Shown here: positions 42,559-51,414 of the stretch, in pieces
Layout: each line of letters begins with the position of its first letter
Numbering within the stretch: the first letter of the stretch is position 1
NCBI GenBank assembly: GCA_902491535.1
Contig: CABUHS010000017.1
Span: forward strand, 1 to 59,598
DNA from: an uncultured Eubacteriales bacterium
GTDB lineage: Bacteria > Bacillota > Clostridia > Oscillospirales > CAG-272
Length of the DNA stretch: 59,598 nucleotides
Direction of reading: 5' to 3'
The notes under the pieces: generated by a model
The model's database searches: none
The model's input: only the letters and a program-made list of their open reading frames with translations
What the model was told of the DNA's origin: nothing
Made by a program: the position numbers and the translations under genes

Positions 42559-42662
42559 AATCATACACTCCTACTCGGTCTTTCTTACGATGACAATCAA
42601 TTATCAGCATCACACTTCAAATTAAATTTTTCCATGACAGAATATCTAAATCAATTGTAAGA

Positions 42663-43886
42663 TTAAGAATAAATTCTTATCTCAGTATCCCCATCCCAAT
42701 ATGGACAATATACCGGTACATGTCTGACAAGATATCCCATTCCCCATTTTGATATATATTCAGAAGAACTGTATACAATAGCAGAATGATTGCCTTTGCC
42801 TTTACCGTTAAAGGTAGGGTTTTTATAAAAGGCTTTATTACCTGGAACAACCCCTGTCGGGTTTGGTAAAACCGCTGCAATAGATCCCACATATTTATAA
42901 CTTCCGTCCGTCATGTACTTGGTAGGATCATCAATCCATACATGATTGTCTTCAGTCTGCATGTGCCACGCATATGAATGGCAATTATAATATATCGTAG
43001 GTAATCTAACTAATGTAGCATTAGGATAATGTTCGTTCATATATTTCATACGATCTGTAAGTGCTTTTGCATTCAAATCACTTACATATTTCTTACCTTG
43101 TACTGAAGAACCTTTTGGCGTTTTAACCGTCACATAATTATAGTAATGTTTTTTTTCTTTAACTGTATCATATCCATCATAAGAATCTGATGCAGTCACT
43201 GATTGACATACACCAAGAAAATCATCATGCTCTATAGAAGTATCATCTAAACAGTAAGATATCTCAGAACAATAATTGTATATAGATACAACATCGTCTT
43301 CTCTCAATACGCTTTCCGATATTGCAAAACGAGTCATTAATGTCAAACAATATACATCATCCTCATTCGACTCATAGTCACTAAAAAGAGAATATGATCT
43401 ATTATCTACCTCAGAAATTTTAACTGAATAATCATTATACAACGCAGCCAACTCTGTCGAAAAATCCGGTCTTTCAAACAGTTCTGTCATTCCGTTATGT
43501 CGTAATTTGACACAATTAAAACCGCTAATTTCACTATCATAAAACATTGCATCGCCCGCAAGAGGGTAATCAAGACAGGTAAGCAGAAGCTGCTGTGTCG
43601 TCATTGATTTCAAGATCTCCTCCGGTATTTCGCAGGCATCTAGCATCTGCTGATGATCAGTAAACTCTTTCCATATTTCAGGTGTTTTCTGCGGTGTAAT
43701 TGGGTATTCGTATCTTTCATAAGGATATTCTTCATCTGGTTTATACACCTGGATATCTTCTTTCCCAAAATCAGAAACTCTAACTTCATTTTCTTTATTC
43801 ATCAGAGCATTTGATCCAAAAACCATTGAACCAAGAAGCGTAGATAAACACAATACTATGGCATTTAATTTATCTATTTTTTTCAT
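42663..43886 (-). CDS. Secreted protein with putative Cys-His peptidase domain
   Basis: 407 residues with a hydrophobic N-terminus (AIVLCLSTLLGSMVFGSNAL) likely acting as a signal peptide; no lipobox Cys. Residues 50-150 match the lipoprotein next door (YPYERYEYPITPQKTPEIW; ACEIPEEILKSMTTQQLLLTC; FERPDFSTELAALYNDY). Residues about 255-407 form a separate domain: PTIYYNCHSYAWHMQTEDNH, DDPTKYMTDGSYK, NHSAIVYSSSEYISKWGMGYLVRHVP. The pairing of NCHSYAW with a later HSAIVYSS is the Cys/His arrangement of papain-like/NlpC-like wall peptidases. It lies 98 bases upstream of the lipoprotein gene in the same direction. Confidence 0.65.
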   Translation of the reverse strand: MKKIDKLNAIVLCLSTLLGSMVFGSNALMNKENEVRVSDFGKEDIQVYKPDEEYPYERYEYPITPQKTPEIWKEFTDHQQMLDACEIPEEILKSMTTQQLLLTCLDYPLAGDAMFYDSEISGFNCVKLRHNGMTELFERPDFSTELAALYNDYSVKISEVDNRSYSLFSDYESNEDDVYCLTLMTRFAISESVLREDDVVSIYNYCSEISYCLDDTSIEHDDFLGVCQSVTASDSYDGYDTVKEKKHYYNYVTVKTPKGSSVQGKKYVSDLNAKALTDRMKYMNEHYPNATLVRLPTIYYNCHSYAWHMQTEDNHVWIDDPTKYMTDGSYKYVGSIAAVLPNPTGVVPGNKAFYKNPTFNGKGKGNHSAIVYSSSEYISKWGMGYLVRHVPVYCPYWDGDTEIRIYS

Positions 43887-44328
43887 AACAATAAAATTCT
43901 CCTTATATTATAATAATTATTAAATTCAATAATATAATTGTACGCTTTTATATGCACAGGCAATCTGAATCGCCTGTGTATAATAATAGGCTGAAGATAA
44001 ATCGCCTCAATGTTTTATAAAGGTATCTGCAGTTTCCATTAACTAACATTGATTTATTCATAGAGGCTCTCCGTTAAATGACTGAAATAATATTAGAATT
44101 TTATTTGTCGGTATCTTATATTGTAAATATACAACAGAAAAACACAAATGTCAATAATAATTATTGAAATAAATCCAAAAATTATTGTATTATTAACAAA
44201 TTATAAAAATCACTCGATAAATATGCTCTCATATTATATATACGATCTAAACATAATTTTTCTTCCGAAAATCCGATATATTTTCATACTGATTCTTGTT
44301 GTAAAAATATCATATCCAATACAGAGAT
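43887..44328. other. AT-rich intergenic region
   Basis: Contains a 7-bp inverted repeat CACAGGC/GCCTGTG at 43955-43978, about 70 bases before the start of 42663-43886 on the minus strand; it could be an operator or a leader hairpin. The rest is very AT-rich. A 60-codon frame at 44148-44330 has no ribosome site and looks like chance. No dispersed repeat copy here. Confidence 0.4.
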
Positions 44329-44357
44329 AAAAAAGAGGCTGTTAAAAGCCTCTTTTT
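44329..44357. terminator. Terminator after argF
   Basis: AAAAAGAGGCT pairs with AGCCTCTTTTT over a 6-base loop. Palindromic A/T tails make it usable in both directions; on the minus strand it closes argF, 18 bases past its stop. Confidence 0.88.
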
Positions 44358-44375
44358 ATGATATTCAATTCTGAA

Positions 44376-45362
44376 TTACAGCGTTGCCGCCATAACAGCC
44401 TTTATGGTATGCAGGCGGTTCTCTGCCTCGTCAAATACGATCGATCTGTCGCTTTCAAACACCTCGTCGGTAACCTCCATACAGTCGATACCGAATTTTT
44501 CATATATATCAGCGCCGACAGAAGTTTTCAGATCGTGAAAAGCGGGCAGGCAATGCATGAAACGGCATCCGTCCCCTGCGATATCCATAAGCTTCTTCGT
44601 AACACGGTACGGCGAAAGTTCGGCTATACGCTCAGCCCACACTTCAGCAGGCTCTCCCATAGATACCCACACGTCGGTATAGATAACATCAGCACCGACA
44701 ACCGCCTTTTCCGGTTCGGTAATAAATTCAACCGTTGCTCCGGTCTGAGCGGCAATATCGCGGCAGACAGCGGTAAGCTCTGCGTTCGGGAAATACTTTT
44801 CGGGAGCGCATGCAACGAAATTCATACCCATTTTAGCGCATCCAACCATAAGAGAATTTCCCATATTATAACGTGCATCTCCCATATATACAAGCTTGCG
44901 TCCGCGCAGCGATCCGAAATGCTCTTTAACGGTAAGAAAATCTGCAAGTATCTGTGTCGGATGAAATTCGTTTGTAAGTCCGTTCCACACAGGAACACCC
45001 GCATATGAAGCAAGTTCCTCAACAATATCCTGACCGTATCCGCGGTACTCAATACCGTCGAACATACGGCCGAGAACGCGCGCGGTATCTGCGATACTCT
45101 CTTTTTTTCCGATCTGAGAGCCTGACGGATCGAGATAAACCGGATGCATACCGAGATCCGATGCAGCGACTTCAAATGCGCAGCGTGTACGCGTACTTGT
45201 CTTTTCAAAAATCAGAGCAATATTTTTTCCGGCGCAAAGCTTATGTTCAACGCCGCTTTTTTTCTTCTGCTTAAGCTCAGCAGCAAAATCAATCAGGCCT
45301 TCTATCTCCTCGGGGGTGAAATCGAGAAGTTTCAGAAAGCTTCTGTTTTTAAGTGAAATCAT
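44376..45362 (-). CDS. argF: Ornithine carbamoyltransferase
   Basis: 328 residues. Makes citrulline from ornithine and carbamoyl phosphate. STRTR at 56-60 binds carbamoyl phosphate; HPTQILADFLTV, the ornithine-binding DVWVSMGE, and HCLPAFHD with its reactive Cys are intact. Length and motifs suit the anabolic enzyme, and argG and argH upstream on the same strand support that. Separated from the transporter genes by a hairpin and repeat copy D, so it probably has its own promoter, though I see none of consensus quality. Confidence 0.95.
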   Translation of the reverse strand: MISLKNRSFLKLLDFTPEEIEGLIDFAAELKQKKKSGVEHKLCAGKNIALIFEKTSTRTRCAFEVAASDLGMHPVYLDPSGSQIGKKESIADTARVLGRMFDGIEYRGYGQDIVEELASYAGVPVWNGLTNEFHPTQILADFLTVKEHFGSLRGRKLVYMGDARYNMGNSLMVGCAKMGMNFVACAPEKYFPNAELTAVCRDIAAQTGATVEFITEPEKAVVGADVIYTDVWVSMGEPAEVWAERIAELSPYRVTKKLMDIAGDGCRFMHCLPAFHDLKTSVGADIYEKFGIDCMEVTDEVFESDRSIVFDEAENRLHTIKAVMAATL

Positions 45363-45505
45363 CAGTCGTTTCCTTTCTTTAACAATGAGACGGCCGTATA
45401 ACCAAACATTATGTCAGAGTTCTGACCGCCGCTTAAAAATCAAAAATCACAGCATGTACAATATCGGAGCGTTCTTTTTTATTATTAATTGAGCCGCACG
45501 CCCGG

Positions 45506-45584
45506 TAAAAACAGCAGTCTGCCTGTTTACGCGCGGCGGCACAACACATAATAACCGCAGCAGCGTCTGCTTACAGGCAGACTG
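45506..45584 (-). terminator. Long inverted repeat downstream of glnQ
   Basis: Perfect 12-base arms CAGTCTGCCTGT and ACAGGCAGACTG enclose about 46 bases with further GC-rich pairing. On the minus strand CTGTTTTTAC follows, so it likely terminates the transporter operon. It directly abuts repeat copy D. With copy D it fills the 384-base gap between argF and glnQ; nothing else is seen there. Confidence 0.6.
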
Positions 45585-45588
45585 AAAA

Positions 45589-45709
45589 TATAACTGTGGG
45601 TAAGATGTCCCCCGCCTCTACAGGCGGGTTCCATATTTGCAATCGGTAGGAGTACGATCTCATTCTGATCGTTTCCCGGTGATTGACGGGCGGAATCCTT
45701 ACTCAATAA
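45589..45709 (-). repeat. Dispersed structured repeat, type I, copy D
   Basis: On the minus strand: AGTAAGGATTCCGCCCG, TCAATCACCGGGAAAC, hairpin ATCAGAATGAGATCG...CTCCTACCGATTG (partly decayed), stem CCCGCC-TGTAGA-GGCGGG, and tail GACATCTTACCCACAGTTATA. Closest to copy B. Situated just past the glnQ stop. Confidence 0.75.
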
Positions 45710-45746
45710 TTTCAGTATACTGTTTCCTGCAATACCTACTCCGGGC

Positions 45747-46469
45747 TCACAGAACCTTGGCAAGGAACGACCTTAAACGTTCGCTTTTAGGCGCACCGAA
45801 GATCTGTTCCGGCGTACCGTCCTCGGCGATCACACCGTCGTCAAGGAAGAGAACGCGGCTCGATACCTCGCGTGCGAATCCCATCTCGTGAGTAACGACT
45901 ACCATCGTCATTCCTTCGGAAGCAAGCGTCTTTATAACGTCGAGTACCTCTCCGACCATCTCCGGATCGAGCGCCGAAGTAGGCTCGTCGAACAGCATAA
46001 CGTCCGGTTCCATGCAAAGCGCTCTGACGATCGCAACGCGCTGCTGCTGCCCGCCCGAAAGCTGTCTGGGATATGCATCTGCACGGTCGGCAAGTCCTAC
46101 TCTGCCGAGAAGCTCAAGAGCTTTCGCCTCCGCTTCCTGTTTAGACTGCTTTTTAAGCATCATCGGAGCGCAGGTAAGATTCCCCATAATAGTCATATGC
46201 GGGAAAAGCTCAAAATGCTGAAATACCATTCCCATTTTACGGCGGTGCATATTTATATCCACCTTTTTATCGGTAAGATCGTTGCCTTCGAATATGATAC
46301 TTCCGCCGGTCGGATGCTCAAGCATATTGAGGCATCTGAGAAAGGTTGATTTACCGGATCCTGACGGACCGATAACGCATATAACCTCGCCTTTATTTAT
46401 CTCGGCATTTATACCTTTAAGCACCTCGGTGCCGTGAAAACTTTTTCTGAGGTCTTTAACGCTTATCAC
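45747..46469 (-). CDS. glnQ: Polar amino acid ABC transporter ATPase
   Basis: 240 residues from the GTG at 46469, which has AAAGGAGG 10 bases upstream; this gives the normal family length, while the longest frame would begin before the ribosome site. Walker A CVIGPSGSGKSTFLRCLN, Q-loop VFQHFELFPH, signature LSGGQQQRVAIVRAL, Walker B VMLFDEPTSALDPE, and H-switch VVVTHEMGFA are all present. This is the HisP/GlnQ subclass of polar amino acid importers. It overlaps the permease gene by 14 bases. Symbol is by class; the substrate is inferred only as a polar or basic amino acid. Confidence 0.93.
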   Translation of the reverse strand: MISVKDLRKSFHGTEVLKGINAEINKGEVICVIGPSGSGKSTFLRCLNMLEHPTGGSIIFEGNDLTDKKVDINMHRRKMGMVFQHFELFPHMTIMGNLTCAPMMLKKQSKQEAEAKALELLGRVGLADRADAYPRQLSGGQQQRVAIVRALCMEPDVMLFDEPTSALDPEMVGEVLDVIKTLASEGMTMVVVTHEMGFAREVSSRVLFLDDGVIAEDGTPEQIFGAPKSERLRSFLAKVL

Positions 46470-47163
46470 TCTTTCCGAGCCTCCTTTCAAGTGCATGCAG
46501 AAGCTGTGTAAGAATAATTACAAGCACAAGATATACTATCGCTACGGCAAGCAGTGAATTTACCGAATCGTATGTATTGTTACGTACAAGATTTCCGGCT
46601 CTTGTAAGGTCGACGACCGCTACATATCCGGCAACCGACGTCTCTTTAAGAAGCGCTATAAGTTCATTTCCTATCGCGGGAAGAATATAACGGATAGCCT
46701 GAGGGAACACGATCTTGCGCATTGCCTGAAGCTTCGACATTCCGAGGCTTCTTCCGGCTTCCATCTGATGAGGATCTACGGCATTTATACCGCTTCGTAT
46801 CAGCTCAGCCATATATGCGCCTGAGTTAATACCGAAGGTCAGTATTGCAACTGTAACTCCGTCTGCCGAAGTCAGTATTATAAAGAAAAAGATAAGCAGA
46901 AGAACAACGATCGGTATTCCTCGGATAACGGTCGTATATATGTCACAGATAAAAGCAAACGGCTTCATTACCGGAGTATCTTCGGCAAAATACTTAATTA
47001 CAGCAATGACTGTACCTATTAAAACTCCGATACACAGCGCGCCGAGAGTTATTATTATAGTATTTTTAAAGCCTTCGAGAAAAAGGTTATAATACTTCGT
47101 TTCAATAAATGTCTCATACAGCTTGTCAAGCCATCCCCTGAGAGGGGATAAAATTACGTCCAA
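46456..47163 (-). CDS. glnP: Polar amino acid ABC transporter permease
   Basis: 235 residues from the TTG at 47163, with AAAGGAG 8 bases upstream. Five hydrophobic segments; the HisM/GlnP features include FLEGFKNTIIITLGALCIGVLIGTVIAV, TTVIRGIPIVVLLL, and the EAA loop EAGRSLGMSKLQAMRKIVFPQAIRYILPAIGNELIALLK. A single permease gene implies a homodimer. It stands between the binding protein (a hairpin away) and the ATPase (overlapping), so it is the middle gene of an importer operon next to arginine biosynthesis genes. Confidence 0.93.
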   Translation of the reverse strand: MDVILSPLRGWLDKLYETFIETKYYNLFLEGFKNTIIITLGALCIGVLIGTVIAVIKYFAEDTPVMKPFAFICDIYTTVIRGIPIVVLLLIFFFIILTSADGVTVAILTFGINSGAYMAELIRSGINAVDPHQMEAGRSLGMSKLQAMRKIVFPQAIRYILPAIGNELIALLKETSVAGYVAVVDLTRAGNLVRNNTYDSVNSLLAVAIVYLVLVIILTQLLHALERRLGKSDKR

Positions 47164-47200
47164 ATTCCGATCTCCTTTCAAAAAGTCGATTTAAGAACAC

Positions 47201-47226
47201 AGGGGCTGCCGCCACGGACAGCCCCT
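47201..47226 (-). other. Intercistronic hairpin between binding protein and permease
   Basis: AGGGGCTG pairs with CAGCCCCT over a 10-base loop, 11 bases past the binding-protein stop. Such hairpins commonly protect the binding-protein mRNA so that it is made in excess of the membrane parts. Only a weak T-rich stretch follows. Confidence 0.6.
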
Positions 47227-47237
47227 TATATATGCTA

Positions 47238-48038
47238 TCAGTTATTTTCTGTAGGAGATACGTAAGGTGCGTCGTATCTTTCAAAAATTTCTTTGACGGT
47301 TCCGTCCTTAACAAGATCAGCAAGGACCTTATTCATTTCAGCAACGAGATCTTCGCTTCCGAAGCAGCATGCAAACGCGTAAGGCTCTGTCGTCATAGCC
47401 TCGTCGAGGATAACAAGCTTCGAATCGTTCTCTGCATTGTATGCCGCAACCATCTCTATAGCGGTAAGATTATCGATTACCCATGCGTCTACCTTGCCTG
47501 TAGTAAGCGCGGTCTGAGCATCGCTGTTAGCCTGGAATGAGCTGAGAGCATAACCCTGCTTACCGCAGAATTCCTCAGCCGTTGTTCCGCTCTGAACGGA
47601 TATCTTTTTGCCGTCAAGGTCAGCCTTTGCCTTTATCGGGCTGTTTTCGGTAACAACGATAGACTGCTCTGCGAGACAGTAAGAATCGGTAAAGAGCGTA
47701 TTCTTCTCACGGTCGGGCGTAATTGTAATACCGGAAACACCGACATCATATTTTGCAGCCTGTACGCCGGGGAGGACGGAATCGAAGTCCATCTGCTCGA
47801 TCTTCAGCTTGACTCCGAGCTTTTCGCATATGATATTGAGAATATCGATCTCGATACCTTCAACATTTCCGTTGTTAAGCTCTTCAAACGGAGGGAAGTC
47901 AGGGCTTGTAGCAATGACAAGCTCTCCTGCGGATTTAACCTGCTCGAGTGTTTTTCCTTTTTTACCGCAGCCTGTAAAACAAGCGGTAAGCATTGCCGCC
48001 GCTGCAGCAAAAGCAATGATCTTTGTGATCTTTTTCAT
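47238..48038 (-). CDS. glnH: Amino acid ABC transporter substrate-binding lipoprotein
   Basis: 266 residues. Signal peptide with lipobox-type Cys (AAAAAMLTACFTGC). The SBP_bac_3 fold is clear: GELVIATSPDFPPFEELNNG, VEGIEIDILNIICEKLGV, YDVGVSGITITPDREKNTLFTDSY, then GKKISVQSGTTAEEF and DAWVIDNLTA. The extended IATSPDFPPFE motif and the Asp in IEIDIL are the usual amino-acid contacts. It is anchored outside and delivers substrate to the permease. AAGGAG lies 7 bases before the ATG. Placed between argH and the permease; arginine, ornithine or cystine are plausible ligands. Confidence 0.93.
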   Translation of the reverse strand: MKKITKIIAFAAAAAMLTACFTGCGKKGKTLEQVKSAGELVIATSPDFPPFEELNNGNVEGIEIDILNIICEKLGVKLKIEQMDFDSVLPGVQAAKYDVGVSGITITPDREKNTLFTDSYCLAEQSIVVTENSPIKAKADLDGKKISVQSGTTAEEFCGKQGYALSSFQANSDAQTALTTGKVDAWVIDNLTAIEMVAAYNAENDSKLVILDEAMTTEPYAFACCFGSEDLVAEMNKVLADLVKDGTVKEIFERYDAPYVSPTENN

Positions 48039-48149
48039 TTCTTTTTCTCCTTGATTTATAGTTTTTATAGGGTATACTGTTTATTAAAATACAAACCGGT
48101 CTGAAAAGTCCGGTAAATACAGGACAAACAGCGGTCTTTATTTTTATAA

Positions 48150-49529
48150 TTACTTTATCGCATTTCTGACATACGAGATCTGAGCTTCAACAGAGCCTAC
48201 TGAAGTTCCGCCTTCGCTTATCCTCTTCGAAACACAGGTGTCAAGAGATATCTCCTCAAACAGATCCTCTTCAAAACATTCATGAAACGTCTTGTATTCG
48301 GAAAGAGGCAGTGTTTCAAGCACATGTCCGGTCTGAGTACATTTCGCAACGATCTGTCCGGAAAGCTTGTATGCCGTTCTGAAAGGAAGTCCCTTTTTAA
48401 CAAGATAATCGGCAAGGTCGGTAGCGTTTATAAATCCGGTCTGAGCCGCTTTTTTCATGGATTCGGTGTTTGCCTTCATGGTAGATATCATTCCGGTAAA
48501 TACACGCAAACACATTTTGACGGTATCGCAGGCGTCAAACACGCCCTCCTTATCCTCCTGCATATCCTTGTTATATGCGAGCGGAAGTCCCTTGAGTGTT
48601 GTAAGAAGTCCCATAAGATCGCCGTATACGCGTCCGGTCTTTCCGCGGACAAGCTCTGCCATATCGGGATTTTTCTTCTGCGGCATGATAGAAGAACCGG
48701 TAGTAAATGCATCGGAAAGTTCAACAAATCTGAATTCCCAACTCGACCAAAGTATGATCTCCTCAGAGAAACGCGAGAGATGCATCATAAGGATCGAAAG
48801 CGCAGACAAAAGTTCGGCACAGAAATCGCGGTCGGATACTCCGTCGAGCGAATTGAGACATATTCCGTCAAATCCGAGACGCTCAGCCTCGAATCTTCTG
48901 TCGGTATCATATGTCGTACCTGCGAGCGCGCAGCAGCCTATCGGAGAAACATTCATTCTTCCGCGGCAATCGCCGAGACGCCCGGTATCGCGCAGGAGCA
49001 TCATAGCATATGCCATGAGCTGATGGCCGAAGGTCACCGGCTGCGCTCTCTGCAAATGGGTATATCCGGGCATGATCGCGGACTTGTATTCCTCCGCTTT
49101 ATCTGTAACGGCAGCTATAAGCTCGCGGATAAGTCCTGTTATCTCATCTATCTCATCGCGGAGATACATCCGCACATCAAGTGCGACCTGATCGTTTCTG
49201 CTTCTTGCGGTATGCAGCTTTTTTCCGGTATCGCCTATGCGCGACGTAAGAACCTGTTCGACGAACATGTGTATGTCCTCACAGGACGGATCGATCTCAA
49301 GCGCTCCGCTTTCAAGATCGGACAAAATCTGTTCGAGACCGTCTATCAGCGCAGCCGCTTCTTCCTCTGTTATAATTCCTTTTGCGCCGAGCATCGCCGC
49401 GTGCGCCATACTTCCGGTAATATCCTGACGGTACATACGGCTGTCGAATCCGATCGACGAATTAAAATCGTCAGCAAGCTTGCTCGTCACGCCGTCGGTT
49501 CTTCCCGCCCACATTTTTGACATTGCCAT
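48150..49529 (-). CDS. argH: Argininosuccinate lyase
   Basis: 459 residues, full length. Splits argininosuccinate into arginine and fumarate. N-terminal KMWAGRTDGVTSKLADDFNSSIGFDSR, TARSRNDQVALDVRMYLRDE, and the family signature GSSIMPQKKNPDMAELVRGK holding the catalytic Ser are intact. GAGG lies 8 bases before the ATG at 49529; other in-frame ATGs lie shortly after. It follows argG after 145 bases that contain a GC-rich palindrome, and is part of the same transcript. Confidence 0.95.
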   Translation of the reverse strand: MAMSKMWAGRTDGVTSKLADDFNSSIGFDSRMYRQDITGSMAHAAMLGAKGIITEEEAAALIDGLEQILSDLESGALEIDPSCEDIHMFVEQVLTSRIGDTGKKLHTARSRNDQVALDVRMYLRDEIDEITGLIRELIAAVTDKAEEYKSAIMPGYTHLQRAQPVTFGHQLMAYAMMLLRDTGRLGDCRGRMNVSPIGCCALAGTTYDTDRRFEAERLGFDGICLNSLDGVSDRDFCAELLSALSILMMHLSRFSEEIILWSSWEFRFVELSDAFTTGSSIMPQKKNPDMAELVRGKTGRVYGDLMGLLTTLKGLPLAYNKDMQEDKEGVFDACDTVKMCLRVFTGMISTMKANTESMKKAAQTGFINATDLADYLVKKGLPFRTAYKLSGQIVAKCTQTGHVLETLPLSEYKTFHECFEEDLFEEISLDTCVSKRISEGGTSVGSVEAQISYVRNAIK

Positions 49530-49558
49530 TAAAAAATCCTCTTAATAAAATCCGTATT

Positions 49559-49580
49559 CCCCTGCCCGTACGGGCAGGGG
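49559..49580. other. GC-rich perfect palindrome between argG and argH
   Basis: Arms CCCCTGCCCG and CGGGCAGGGG with only a two-base centre. No T-run on the minus strand, so an RNA-processing or stability hairpin is more likely than a terminator. Confidence 0.55.
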
Positions 49581-49674
49581 TATGCTCTGTATATTGTAAT
49601 AATTATTTATCCGCAGCAACATCCGCATATGCTTTTTTAATCATACGGCAACCGCAGGGATATTCCGTACCTTA

Positions 49675-50901
49675 TTACTTATTGCCGTCAACCATTGCCT
49701 GAACCTGCGTAGGCAGACCGAACAGGTTAATAAATCCTGTAGCGTCAGTCTGATCGTAATCGCTCTCGCCGAAGGTTGCGATCTCTTCGCTGTAAAGAGT
49801 GTTATCGCTCCATGCGCCTGCATTGATCATATTACCCTTGTAAAGCTTAAGTCTTACCTTACCGGTAACCTTCTCCTGTGTTTTATCAACAAATGCGGAG
49901 AGAGCCTCGCGGAGGGGTGAGAACCACAGACCGTTGTATACAAGCTCTGCGAATGTTACAGAGAGCTTCTGCTTCTCATGCATAGTAAGCTTATCAAGAC
50001 AGAGCGATTCAAGAACGCTGTGCGCCTTGTAAAGAATAGCTCCGCCGGGAGTCTCGTAAACGCCGCGGCATTTCATACCTACAAGACGGTTCTCTACGAT
50101 ATCAATGATTCCGATACCGTTCTTTCCTCCGATCTCATTGAGCCCAAGAATGATGTTCTTCGCGCTCATCTTCTCTCCGTCGAGAGCAACCGGTACGCCT
50201 TTATCAAAGTCGATAGTAACATATGTAGGAGCATCGGGAGCGTTTATAGGAGAAACGCCCATCTCAAGGAATCCCTCTTTCTCGTACTGCGGCTCATTGC
50301 CTGTATCCTCGAGATCGAGTCCTTCATGTGAGAGATGCCAGAGGTTCTTGTCTTTTGAATAGTTTGTCTCGCGGTTTATCTTCAGCGGTACGTTATGTGC
50401 CTCAGCATACTCGATCTCCTCATCGCGGGATTTGATATCCCATTCGCGCCACGGAGCGATTATAGGCATATTGGGTGCAAAATACTTCACAGCAAGCTCA
50501 AAACGAACCTGGTCGTTTCCTTTTCCGGTGCAGCCGTGGCAGATTGCGTCAGCGCCCTCTTTCTTTGCGATCTCAACAAGTGCCTTAGCGATGCAGGGAC
50601 GTGCATGGCTCGTTCCGAGAAGATATTCCTCGTAAACAGCTCCTGCTTTCATTGTCGGGATAATATAGTTATCAACATAATCGTCGGTAAGGTCAAGTAC
50701 ATAGAGCTTGGAAGCGCCTGTTTTCTTTGCCTTTTCCTCAAGTCCGTCAAGCTCATCTGCCTGTCCGACATTTCCGGATACCGCAATGACTTCACAGTTA
50801 TTGTAGTTTTCCTTCAGCCACGGAATAATAATCGATGTATCAAGTCCGCCGGAATATGCAAGTACTACCTTCTTTATGTTTTCCTTATTTACCTTATTCA
50901 T
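49675..50901 (-). CDS. argG: Argininosuccinate synthase
   Basis: 408 residues. Joins citrulline and aspartate with ATP. P-loop VVLAYSGGLDTSIIIPWLKENY near the N-terminus, GCTGKGNDQVRFE, and EPQYEKEGFLEMGVSPINAPD are family blocks; the C-terminal dimerisation part is present to YDQTDATGFINLFGLPTQVQ. A strong GGGAGG lies before the ATG. It heads argG-argH, with a consensus promoter and paired ARG boxes upstream, so repression by ArgR with arginine is expected. Confidence 0.95.
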   Translation of the reverse strand: MNKVNKENIKKVVLAYSGGLDTSIIIPWLKENYNNCEVIAVSGNVGQADELDGLEEKAKKTGASKLYVLDLTDDYVDNYIIPTMKAGAVYEEYLLGTSHARPCIAKALVEIAKKEGADAICHGCTGKGNDQVRFELAVKYFAPNMPIIAPWREWDIKSRDEEIEYAEAHNVPLKINRETNYSKDKNLWHLSHEGLDLEDTGNEPQYEKEGFLEMGVSPINAPDAPTYVTIDFDKGVPVALDGEKMSAKNIILGLNEIGGKNGIGIIDIVENRLVGMKCRGVYETPGGAILYKAHSVLESLCLDKLTMHEKQKLSVTFAELVYNGLWFSPLREALSAFVDKTQEKVTGKVRLKLYKGNMINAGAWSDNTLYSEEIATFGESDYDQTDATGFINLFGLPTQVQAMVDGNK

Positions 50902-50947
50902 TGTTTTTTCCTCCCACGCATGTGGTCAATTGAATTTTTATGCATCA

Positions 50948-50976
50948 ATTATACACCGTATTCCGGCGAAAGTCAA
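50948..50976 (-). promoter_or_regulatory. Promoter of argG-argH
   Basis: Minus strand TTGACT (50976-50971), 17-base spacer, TATAAT (50953-50948). Leader of about 40 bases. Confidence 0.8.
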
Positions 50977-50984
50977 TGGCATTT

Positions 50985-51020
50985 CGAATAAATATTCAGA
51001 TTTTAATGAATATTTATTGT
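50985..51020 (-). promoter_or_regulatory. Tandem ARG boxes (ArgR operator)
   Basis: CGAATAAATATTCA (50985-50998) matches the 14-base ARG-box core TGAATwwwwATTCA at 13 positions, and TGAATATTTATTGT (51007-51020) at 12. Their centres are 22 bases apart, close to two helical turns, the usual spacing for an ArgR hexamer. They lie just upstream of the -35 hexamer. Confidence 0.7.
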
Positions 51021-51238
51021 ATATATGCATAAATACATGCCTCGTTCGGCATAAGAAAAATTGTATCACATATCGTCAGAAAATGCAATACCCATGTTGT
51101 ATAAAAAAGTAATTTTTACGTATTTTTTTACATTCTTCCATACTGTTTCACAAAAACGCTGTACACAGAACTCCGCCCTGTAAATACAGTTCGCCTCATA
51201 CATAAAAACGAAATTAAATACACAGTTAAAAATTTTTC
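51021..51238. other. Intergenic region between divergent argG and phosphoesterase units
   Basis: AT-rich, with A and T runs near 51105-51135. No ribosome-site-supported frame, repeat copy or terminator of quality. Confidence 0.35.
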
Positions 51239-51267
51239 TTGCCAACCGTGCCGAAGCGTGATAAAAT
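51239..51267 (+). promoter_or_regulatory. Promoter of the metallophosphoesterase gene
   Basis: TTGCCA (51239-51244), 17-base spacer, TAAAAT (51262-51267); one mismatch in each hexamer. Leader of about 140 bases. Confidence 0.5.
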
Positions 51268-51414
51268 AAAACGATAGTATATATTCAATACTCCATCTTT
51301 ATATGCATACCGTGCGATGGTTTCGCAAAGTAAGTTTCGAAACCGCATCCGTAACAAAAAAGGACTGTTATTAAAAAATATATTCCGATATCTCCGCGGA
51401 GACACAATATTATT

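Noticed and set aside
44148..44330. 60-codon plus-strand frame rich in Ile, Lys and Tyr
   Set aside because: No ribosome site, lies in very AT-rich DNA, and composition follows base bias.
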